From contig CALILB010000262.1 in NCBI GenBank assembly GCA_938016625.1, forward strand, positions 1-9,711: a DNA stretch of 9,711 nt, given 5' to 3'. This DNA is from an uncultured bacterium (lineage in GTDB: Bacteria > Acidobacteriota > Thermoanaerobaculia > Multivoradales > JAHEKO01). The number at the start of each line of letters is the position of its first letter. Position 1 is the stretch's first letter. Positions 1 through 6,700 of the stretch are shown here, in pieces. The position numbers were made by a program, and so were the translations under genes. Under the pieces are notes generated by a model, which was given only the letters and a program-made list of their open reading frames with translations, ran no database searches and was not told the DNA's origin.

Positions 1-987
1 CTGCGGAGCGGCGAGAGCAACAAGCGTTTCCCCGGCGAAGACCCGGCGGACAAGGAGACCCGCGTGGCGGCTCAGATCCGGGAGATCGAGCAGCTCGACC
101 CCGATCTGATCTTCTTTCAGGAGGTCAACCCCAACCAGCCCGAGGCGCGCAAGTATGCGGAGGCCCTGGGCTACGACGAGATTCACAAGGTCACCAGCTG
201 TGGTCTTCATCTTGGAGGGCTCTACAAGATCCCGCGCAACATGAACGAGGGGATCGCCATCCTGGCGCGGCCAGAGCTCGGCCTGAGAAGGGTCGGGAAG
301 AAGCGGCTGAGCGGCAACGCCAAGTGCACCGCCACCTACGGGTTCCAGACCAAGGAATCACGTTATGCGCTCTTTGGCGAGATCACGGTCGATGGCCGCA
401 GCCTTCTTGTCGCCACCACCCACCTCTCAGCGCCGCCCTTTGTGCTCTCCGACTTCGAGGAGAATCTGGAGGGTCTGGTGAAAGACGGGACTCTGGAAGA
501 GGCGCAGCAAGATGAGATTCTGGCCCAACTCGAGCGCAAACGGCAGCGCAACCTGACGGAGGCGGAGGGGCTACTGGCGCAGATCGAGAAGCGCCGCGGC
601 GACCGGTCGAATCCGGGCCGAGCGCACCCCGTCGTCTTTGGCGGTGACTTCAATACCGCACCGGGGACACCGGCCATCGAGGCGATCACCGCAGCCGGGT
701 TTCGAAGCGTCACCAAAGGATCGGAGTTGCCGACCTGGAACCCGGAGAAGAACGTTGCCAACTACACGATCGGTTCCAAGCGCGCTGAGCCCCTCCCGAC
801 TTTCGAGCTGCCGCAGATCGAGGAGATGCTGGCGGTGCGACGGACCACCGCTCGCCAGATCGACCATCTCTTCGTCTCCGACGGTGTTGCCGTCGAGTCG
901 GCCGAAATGGTGCTCGATCAAGAGATAGAGGGGAAGTTCCTCTCCGACCACTTCGCTGTGCTGGCCATCCTCCGCGTCGTCGACTGA
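1..987 (+). CDS. Endonuclease/exonuclease/phosphatase family hydrolase, 5'-truncated by window edge
   Basis: The frame is open from base 1 to a TGA at 985-987, so the gene begins upstream; a GTG at 64-66 is only an internal codon. Visible EEP-fold motifs in order are FFQEVN (metal-binding Glu at 121-123), TTHL (His at 421-423), GGDFNT near 640-657 (catalytic Asp/Asn), RQIDHLFVSD near 853-882, and LSDHFAV with the C-terminal catalytic Asp-His at 946-951. Family members use a divalent metal to cut phosphodiester or phosphomonoester bonds in nucleic acids, phosphoinositides or sphingomyelin. The substrate cannot be told from this part. Between THL and GDFN lies a charged helical stretch of about 70 residues rich in Glu, Gln and Arg, longer than a minimal EEP core. 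The amino-terminal Asn motif and any signal peptide lie outside the window. It converges on the barrel gene with 23 bp between the stops. Confidence 0.92.
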   Translation: MRSGESNKRFPGEDPADKETRVAAQIREIEQLDPDLIFFQEVNPNQPEARKYAEALGYDEIHKVTSCGLHLGGLYKIPRNMNEGIAILARPELGLRRVGKKRLSGNAKCTATYGFQTKESRYALFGEITVDGRSLLVATTHLSAPPFVLSDFEENLEGLVKDGTLEEAQQDEILAQLERKRQRNLTEAEGLLAQIEKRRGDRSNPGRAHPVVFGGDFNTAPGTPAIEAITAAGFRSVTKGSELPTWNPEKNVANYTIGSKRAEPLPTFELPQIEEMLAVRRTTARQIDHLFVSDGVAVESAEMVLDQEIEGKFLSDHFAVLAILRVVD

Positions 988-1010
988 GAGACGGTTGGCC
1001 GGAGGCCTCC

Positions 1011-1877
1011 CTAGAACGGGAAGCCCAGCTTGATGCGGATGCCCCGCAGACCCTCGCCAAATCGGTAGCCGACCGTGATCCGGGGAACTCTGAACTTCCA
1101 CACCAGCGGCCGGGGCGTGGTGCCAAAAGTGAGCCCCACCTCGAATTGACGCTCGATCTCGATCGACCCTCCGGGCTGCTGGAAGACCAGGGTGCGAAAG
1201 AAGTGACGAGCGATGACATAGACGCTCGAGTCGACCTTGCGTTCCTTGATGCTGAAACCCAACGGGAAGCGGGTGTCAAGACCGACATCCACCGAAGCAA
1301 AATCGTCGTTGTTGAGACCGCTCGATGAGTGGCTGAGGCTGTATCTGACGCCGGGGCCAAAGGTAAAGGTCAGCGCCTTCCAGGGTTGGACATAGATACC
1401 TTTGAGCCCGGTGGTCGAGAGCAGAAAGAGGTCGCCGCCCTCGAAGTCCTTGCCCAAACCCAGATCTTGATAGGGCTCGAGCGTCCAGCGTTGGTTCAAC
1501 GGCACCTCGAACTCGACGCCCGGAACAAAAGCCAGAGTCTTGAGCCGGTCGGAGCTTATGCCGTCTACGATGTCGGGGAAGTCGAAATTGTAAACGCCAA
1601 AGGAGATCGGGAACTTGAGCCTGACACCCCAGTCGTTTTCCTCGATAGAGCGCATACGGTGGGCGATCGGCAACCGGATGGTGCTCACCGTCTCTTCACC
1701 GACGCTGTAGCCGCCAAAGCCGACGTCGTTGGTGTAGGCGTGGTTGGCCAGGTCCCCGTCGTCCGGTGGGGGAATCTCTTCCTGGCCGCGGATGGGTGGC
1801 ACTGCCAGCACCATCAATAGGCTCAAGATGGTTCCTGAAAGTCGCGTGGACACTCGGCGGGTCATCACGGGTCCCAT
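1011..1877 (-). CDS. Predicted outer-membrane beta-barrel protein, 288 aa
   Basis: The protein has a Sec-type signal peptide: Arg residues at 7, 8 and 12, a hydrophobic stretch at about 14-27, and probable cleavage after RG at about 30-31. The mature part begins with an acidic, proline-rich segment. The rest alternates polar and hydrophobic residues in short amphipathic strands with aromatic girdle residues and Gly/Asn/Asp turns. It ends in the strand RIKLGFPF, and a terminal Phe is the classic signal read by the BAM barrel-assembly machinery. No name-giving domain was recognised; a porin-like or surface structural role is an inference. ATG at 1875-1877 follows an in-frame stop; ATG at 1863-1865 (residue 5) is equally possible, and neither has a strong Shine-Dalgarno. 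The gene is divergent from the AraC-type regulator, which makes it a plausible target. Confidence 0.75.
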   Translation of the reverse strand: MGPVMTRRVSTRLSGTILSLLMVLAVPPIRGQEEIPPPDDGDLANHAYTNDVGFGGYSVGEETVSTIRLPIAHRMRSIEENDWGVRLKFPISFGVYNFDFPDIVDGISSDRLKTLAFVPGVEFEVPLNQRWTLEPYQDLGLGKDFEGGDLFLLSTTGLKGIYVQPWKALTFTFGPGVRYSLSHSSSGLNNDDFASVDVGLDTRFPLGFSIKERKVDSSVYVIARHFFRTLVFQQPGGSIEIERQFEVGLTFGTTPRPLVWKFRVPRITVGYRFGEGLRGIRIKLGFPF

Positions 1878-1920
1878 TATTCATCAGCCCATGGGTATGA
1901 TGCCGCAATACCCCGCGGAT

Positions 1921-1959
1921 CGGCCGGCACGGAGACCGGCCGCTTCGAGTCGTTATACT
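1921..1959 (+). promoter_or_regulatory. Inverted repeat plus -10-like box ahead of the AraC-family gene
   Basis: A perfect 7-bp inverted repeat, CGGCCGG (1921-1927) and CCGGCCG (1936-1942), is separated by 8 nt. It is followed by TATACT at 1954-1959, a 5-of-6 match to the -10 consensus. No good -35 is seen at 16-18 bp. The repeat lies where -45 to -24 would fall, in the 91-bp gap between divergent genes, so it could be an operator for an autoregulator. This is pattern-based only; GC-rich palindromes occur by chance in DNA of this composition. Confidence 0.4.
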
Positions 1960-1968
1960 TTCGCTATC

Positions 1969-2985
1969 GTGTCTGCCCTCAACACCGCGGTGGTCCGGCT
2001 TCCTCTATTCGTCCTGCGGCAGGCCGAAGCGGCGGGTCTCGATCGGGCGGAGTTGTTACGCGCCGCCGACTTGAGCGAAGAGGACCTCGCCGATCCGGAT
2101 GCTCGCATCCTGGTGAGAAAAAACCTCGATCTCTGGAAGTTCATCCTCGATTCGCTTCCCGACCCCGATCTGGGAATTCGCTTTGGCAGCGAGCTCAGGA
2201 TCCGCGATGCGGGTCTGGTGGGCTACACGATGTTGCACAGCACCACTCTGCTCGAGGCCCTGGAGCGCCTCTTCCGATTTGGCCGCATCCTCGAGGAGGC
2301 CGATCCGGCCGAGCTGCGACTGGGATCCGACCGGGCGGAGTATGGTTGGCGCGCCTATCCCCAGCAGGAGGTTCTCCTCCAACGGATGATCGACTACGAG
2401 TTGGCGGCGTTGGTCGGAGTGGTCAGAGAGATCACCGGTGTCGATGTCGAGCCCCTCGAGATCCGGCTCCCGCACGCCCAGCGGCCGTCGGATCTGGCGG
2501 CTCATCGTCGCTACTTTCGCTGCCCCATCAGCTTTGACCAGCCTACCGTCGGAGTGGTTTTTCGGCGACGGGATCTCGATCTTCCGGTACGGGAGGCCGA
2601 CACCGAGCTCGGGAGCTATCTCGAGCGCTACGCCGAGGAGGTCCTGGAGTCGCTCGCCCCGGGCGGCTCGCTTGCCGACAGGGTGGAGCGGGCGATGTGG
2701 ACCGAGATGAAGCAGGGCCGGCTGACGCTCGCCGGCATCGCCTCGGCGCTGGCCGTCAGTCCCCGGACTCTGCAGCGACGGCTGAAAGAGGAAGGGACCT
2801 CCTTTGCCGAGATCAGAGACCGGTTTCGTCGCGACATGGCGGTGGTGATCCTCCGCGACCGAAGGTTGGCCATCTACGAGGTGGCATATCTGCTGGGTTA
2901 CTCCGAGCCCAGCACCTTCTACCGCGCCTTCCGCCGCTGGATGGGCACCTCGCCTCACGAATACCGCGCTTCCACCAGTTCCTGA
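1969..2985 (+). CDS. AraC-family transcriptional regulator with arabinose-binding-type N-terminal domain, 338 aa
   Basis: This one-component regulator has an N-terminal effector-sensing domain of the Arabinose_bd (PF12625) type at about residues 15-205, including LGIRFGSELRIRDAGLVGYT near 68-87. An AraC DNA-binding domain follows at about 250-334. The first helix-turn-helix includes LAGIASALAVSPRTLQRRL, and the second includes YEVAYLLGYSEPSTFYRAFR, followed by the family signature GTSPHEYR. Length is normal for the family (about 330-345 aa). I chose GTG at 1969 because homologous proteins begin a few residues before a segment like VVRLPLFVLRQAEAAGLD. The frame stays open upstream to 1744, but that part overlaps the signal peptide of the divergent gene and looks non-coding. 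No Shine-Dalgarno precedes the GTG, while a -10-like box ends 9 bp before it. The effector is unknown; likely targets are the divergent barrel gene and itself. Confidence 0.92.
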   Translation: MSALNTAVVRLPLFVLRQAEAAGLDRAELLRAADLSEEDLADPDARILVRKNLDLWKFILDSLPDPDLGIRFGSELRIRDAGLVGYTMLHSTTLLEALERLFRFGRILEEADPAELRLGSDRAEYGWRAYPQQEVLLQRMIDYELAALVGVVREITGVDVEPLEIRLPHAQRPSDLAAHRRYFRCPISFDQPTVGVVFRRRDLDLPVREADTELGSYLERYAEEVLESLAPGGSLADRVERAMWTEMKQGRLTLAGIASALAVSPRTLQRRLKEEGTSFAEIRDRFRRDMAVVILRDRRLAIYEVAYLLGYSEPSTFYRAFRRWMGTSPHEYRASTSS

Positions 2986-3053
2986 CAGACCGCATCCGCT
3001 GACCGATCCCCAATGGCGTCGGAACCACGGATATTGGCGACTTCGGCCACTGT

Positions 3054-3083
3054 TTGAATGCAGCCGCTGGCGTACCTTTTTAG
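3054..3083 (+). promoter_or_regulatory. Weak candidate promoter for the small membrane protein cluster
   Basis: TTGAAT at 3054-3059 resembles a -35 box. An AT-rich run (TTTTTA, 3077-3082) lies 17 bp downstream in otherwise GC-rich DNA, but it is a poor -10. This is the best candidate in the 159-bp gap after the regulator gene (2986-3144). Read-through from the regulator gene is the alternative. Confidence 0.2.
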
Positions 3084-3094
3084 TGACACTCCGG

Positions 3095-3122
3095 GCTCGG
3101 CGGCGGACTCCACCGGCCGAGC
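3095..3122 (+). promoter_or_regulatory. Leader hairpin immediately before a ribosome binding site
   Basis: GCTCGGC (3095-3101) and GCCGAGC (3116-3122) form a perfect 7-bp stem. Three further pairs (CGG 3104-3106 with CCG 3113-3115) are possible after a 2-nt bulge, leaving a 6-nt loop. The stem ends one base before the purine-rich tract at 3123-3138 that contains two Shine-Dalgarno-like elements (AGGAGGG and AAGGAG). No U-run follows, so it is not a standard terminator. A role in translation control or mRNA 5'-end stability is inferred from position only. Confidence 0.3.
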
Positions 3123-3144
3123 AGGAGGGAAAGGAGAAGAACCA

Positions 3145-3240
3145 GTGGCAACCAAAACAAGAATCAGTTGGAGTAGCGTCCTCTATCTCTTCTATCTATC
3201 GGCGCTCATCGTCGCCGGTTTCATCTTCCTGGTCCCCTGA
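3145..3240 (+). CDS. Small single-pass membrane protein, 31 aa
   Basis: GTG at 3145 is preceded by AAGGAG at 3131-3136 with 8-nt spacing, which decides this start over an ATG at 3058 in the same frame whose extra 29 residues look non-coding. The product has a short basic head (MATKTR) and then one hydrophobic helix rich in Leu, Val, Phe and Tyr from about residue 9 to the C-terminus, ending FLVP. Basic residues before the helix favour an N-in orientation. It is the first of three closely spaced small membrane protein genes, with 11 bp to the next. I recognise no family. It has the size of accessory peptides of membrane enzyme complexes, but nothing in the sequence ties it to one. Confidence 0.55.
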   Translation: MATKTRISWSSVLYLFYLSALIVAGFIFLVP

Positions 3241-3251
3241 GGAGAGGCGCG

Positions 3252-3479
3252 ATGACGCAAGTTCCCGCCAAGGCAGAAGACCAGGTCGAAGGAACGGACG
3301 GCTTCGAGCATCCAATAGAGAGTAGCGACGCCTCGTTCCTTAAACCGTTCCCGGTTTTGGTGAGCCGGCCGTCCGCACCGACGACGGTAGTGGTGGGAAT
3401 CGGGCGGATATCGCTGCTGATTGTGGGATGGCATCTAGCCCTTGCCGCGGCCTTCTACGCGGGTCTGAAGATGCTCTAG
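3252..3479 (+). CDS. Small single-pass membrane protein with VVVGxGR motif, 75 aa
   Basis: ATG at 3252 follows a good Shine-Dalgarno (GGAGAGG, 3241-3247). Residues 1-40 are soluble and mainly acidic. A single membrane helix runs from about 45 to 73, starting TTVVVGIGRISLL and ending in a short GLKML tail. An Arg sits seven residues into the hydrophobic stretch. The helix start is shared with the next gene product (VVVGLGRVLLI), so the two look like diverged paralogues. The upstream small gene ends 11 bp before this start, and the next starts 4 bp after this stop, consistent with one transcript and translational coupling. I recognise no family or function. Confidence 0.65.
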   Translation: MTQVPAKAEDQVEGTDGFEHPIESSDASFLKPFPVLVSRPSAPTTVVVGIGRISLLIVGWHLALAAAFYAGLKML

Positions 3480-3483
3480 ATGG

Positions 3484-3705
3484 ATGACCAGAGGAATACA
3501 GGACTCCGTCTCGGACCGGCGACACCTGACGGTCGCCTCCACCGATCCGGTGGTCGTCGGTCTGGGACGGGTGTTGCTGATCCTGATGGCTCTGGTGATT
3601 GCGGCTCTTCTGGCAATAGGAATCTGCTATCTCGACCTAGGAGGCAATCCGCGAATATCTGCTCGTCAACCGCTCGAGCATAGCGATCAGTCTTTGGCCG
3701 GATAG
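3484..3705 (+). CDS. Small single-pass membrane protein with VVVGxGR motif, 73 aa
   Basis: ATG at 3484 lies 4 bp after the previous stop, so initiation is probably coupled; there is no strong Shine-Dalgarno. A polar basic/acidic head (1-20) leads into a helix at about 22-50 that opens DPVVVGLGRVLLILMALVI. A polar tail of about 23 residues follows. An ATG at 3480 overlaps the previous stop in another frame (67 aa), but that reading has no membrane helix and is Arg/Ser/Gly-rich like a shadow frame. The stop overlaps the end of the convergent AsmA-like gene by 19 bp. The resemblance to the preceding protein's helix is the main support for this gene being real. Confidence 0.6.
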   Translation: MTRGIQDSVSDRRHLTVASTDPVVVGLGRVLLILMALVIAALLAIGICYLDLGGNPRISARQPLEHSDQSLAG

Positions 3706-6700
3706 AGCTGGAGGTCGGCCCGCGGCGGCGGGTCGACACAGATGTCCGCCCCATCGGTGGGCAGAGGCCTTCGCAGCAGCTCCAGATAGGCTGTCCAAAA
3801 CCAGACAGAGAGGCGAAAGAGGGTTCGGGCGAGGCCGCTGGTGCTGAGATAGATCGAGGGGTCGTCCAACCGTCCGGTGACGCGGACGGGTGTGGCCAGG
3901 CTGATCAAGCCACGTTTCTTTGGGCGCGGCTTGAGGGTCAGGTTGAGCTTGCCGGTTTTGAGGTCGATCTTCCCCTTGCCACGGACCCGAATACGTGAGG
4001 TGTCGATGAGCAGCGCGTCGGGGGTCATGAGACCGCTCTCGATAGTGAAACGCCCGACGACACAATTGAGCTGCGGACCGCCTCCCGAGTCGAGGGTGGG
4101 CATCAGCACCGCCAGCAGATGGGTCGCCCAGAGGTCGAAAAGCGCCGTGCTGTAGTTCTTTGGGTAGAGAGTAAAGTCGAGGTGGCCATCGGCATAGACC
4201 AAGAACTCTTCCAAAGAGGGTGAGCGGGCCTGCAGGTGGCTGTTCAAGGTGAGGGCTCCAGCGACGTCGCTTTCGGGATCGAGCCGCTCGAGCAGCGCGC
4301 CGTAATCGAGGTGTCCTATCCGGGTTTGAAAAGCGATATCCAGAAGATCGTCGATCGCCGTGACATCGACCTCGAGCTCGATCGATCCCTCGGGGAGCAC
4401 CAACGTCAAGGGCGTGATCTCGAGGTGACCATCTTCCAGACGGGCGTTCAGCTCGCCTCCACCCCGAAGCTCGCCCAAGGATTGGACCGACTCCACGCGT
4501 ACAGTGATCGACGCATCGGCGCTCCGCAGGAGCTCGGCGGTGATTACAGGCTCTCGAGGCTCGTCATTTGTTTTCTTGATCGAGCGTTCTGATTGGGTCG
4601 AGCCCCGGCCGTCGCGGGCCTCGGCCAGCGCCTTCTTGCCAAGAATGTCGTCGAGATCCAGCCGGCTGCTCGTCAGCTCGACGCTCAAATGAGGGCGCCC
4701 GTCTCCGTAGGCCAGTGAGATCATGGCCTGGAGATCGCTGTCGTCGATGCGCACCTCCAGATTGGGGAGGTTGTAGCTGCCTTCTCTGACCTCGAGATCG
4801 GTGGACAGTCGGTAGGGACCCACCGACGGGAGGCCGATGCCGACCAGCGGCGACAGCGAATCAAGACGCTCGCCGGAAAGCTCGAGACCGAGTGTCACCC
4901 GGTCGCGATCGAAGGGCAGGTCGACGGCGGTCGAGACATCGAGGTGCGCTCCGGCGGCTCTTACCGTGAGGCTTACCGGAATCGCCTCCATGTCATCTTC
5001 GTGACTCGTCGGCAGATCGAGCCTGCCGCTGACCGTGAATGGTGTCTCGTTGACGCTCCCGGCAGCCTCGAGCTCGAGAGGCTGCAGCTCGGGACCGGTG
5101 ATTTCGGCCCGATCGATCAGGACTTCGAAGGTCGTGTCGGTGAGCGGCTCGGTGATCAGCCAGCGGGCCGTGCTCAGGGTGGCATCGATCTCGGAGCGGC
5201 TGAAGAGCTCGGACGGGGTCGAGCCCCGAGCCACGTAGTCGACGTCGAGCCGTTCCACGGTCAGCTCGATGTCGGCCACGAGCTCTTCCTGCGCCAATAG
5301 GTTGCCGAGATCGACCTGTTCCGCCGTCAGTCGTAGCCGTGCCTCGGGCAGGTCTCCAGTGAGGTCGAGTCCAAGGGCGCCACGAAAGGAGGTGTCGCCC
5401 AGGTATAGCGAGAACGGCGACTCCTCCACCTTGCCGTCGCGTACCCGAATCGACACCTCGAGATCGGTGACATCGACGGGTTGACGGACCCAGCGATCGA
5501 CGACGAGGTGGATATCGGCATCTCCCATTCGAGCCTTGCTCGGCATGACGGGAGCGTCGACTTCGACGGCGTCGTCGGCAGCGTCGACCTCGATAACCGG
5601 GTCCACCAGCTGCGCCAATGCTTCGGGATCGATCGCCGAAGCCCTGATGTCGACTGAAAGCAGAGGAGCATCTTCTTCTCCGTTCCGGGTGAGCTCGCCG
5701 GAAAGCTCGGTCTGGCCGAGGAGGCTGTTGTCCAGGCGGAGACGGGTCGCGGCCTCATCGCGGTCGAGTCGCCCTTGGAGCTTGTAGGGCAGATCGGCCT
5801 CTGCCGAGATGCCCAGCAGACCGCTGAGGTCGCCGACCCGTTCGCCCCTGATCTCGAAGTCGAAGCCGAGACGGTCCGTGGCCGGGTCACTCTCGACCGT
5901 TCCGGCGGCCCGGGCTTCGGCGCCGGCGATACTGATCTCGAGCTCGAGAGGGATAGACAATGTGGCCAAGAGGTGGGTCAGATTGCCGGTGTCCAGCGAG
6001 AGGGTCATCGCTTCATCCAGCAGCGAGCCTTCGGACTCGAGTCGCATCATGTCTCCGGATCGCTGCTTCACGACCAGGCTTTCCACCTCCACGGCGATCG
6101 GCTCACCCTCGGCCTCCAGACCGTAGGTGAGGCTCCCTTCTGCAGCCCGGAGCTCGAAAGCCAGTCGTTCGATCAGCTCTTCGAAGCTGGTTCCGTGACT
6201 CTCGGTATGGAGCCGCAGGCTGGAGACCGCCGCTCCGATCCCGTCGCTGTCCGCTAAGCTGCGCACTAGCTCATCCAGCTCGACCTCGGATGCCTCGAGA
6301 TCGGCGAGCAGATGGAGCTCCTTGTCTCCCAGGGCCTCGAGTCGGCCCTCAACGGTGTTGCCGGCCACGACGATCTCGAACGGCACGCTCAGCGACCCGT
6401 CCCGGATCCGAATCTTGGCCGAGAGGCCACCGATCTCCGGCCCTGGTGCTCCCAGGCGGTCGACCGACAGAGCGACGTCGGCCGAGAGTGCCGCCAGAAT
6501 CTTGGTGATAGATGAGAGGTCGTGGGCCTCGGCGGAGCTCAGTTCTTCAGCTGTCGCAGCCGACTCCAGATTGGTTCCGCCAAACCACGGATCGAGATCC
6601 AGATATCCGGCGGTCAACTGGCCACTGACTTTTGGTAGCTCGTGCGACAGGTCGAGTGCGACCGACCCGCTGATGTCGGTGCTACCAAGCCTGGCTTCGA

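Noticed and set aside
1001..1010. Perfect palindrome GGAGGCCTCC between convergent stops
   Set aside because: It cannot form a stable hairpin without a loop and has no U-tract; easily chance in GC-rich DNA.
710..1360. 216-aa minus-strand open frame across the EEP and barrel genes
   Set aside because: It overlaps two supported genes and is Ser/Arg-rich with no signal or domain.
1744..1968. 75-residue N-terminal extension of the AraC-type regulator
   Set aside because: It would overlap the divergent barrel gene's signal peptide, shows no family similarity, and makes the protein too long for the family.
2056..2958. 300-aa minus-strand open frame opposite the AraC-type gene
   Set aside because: The plus strand has clear AraC motifs throughout; the antisense product shows no recognisable domain.
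3660..3680. TGCTCG/CGAGCA hairpin just past the AsmA-like stop on the minus strand
   Set aside because: Only 6 bp with a 9-nt loop and no U-run; it lies inside the small gene's coding region, so it is not supported as a terminator.
3480..3683. ATG overlapping the preceding stop, 67-aa frame
   Set aside because: No membrane helix and shadow-like composition; the frame at 3484 encodes a helix resembling its neighbour.
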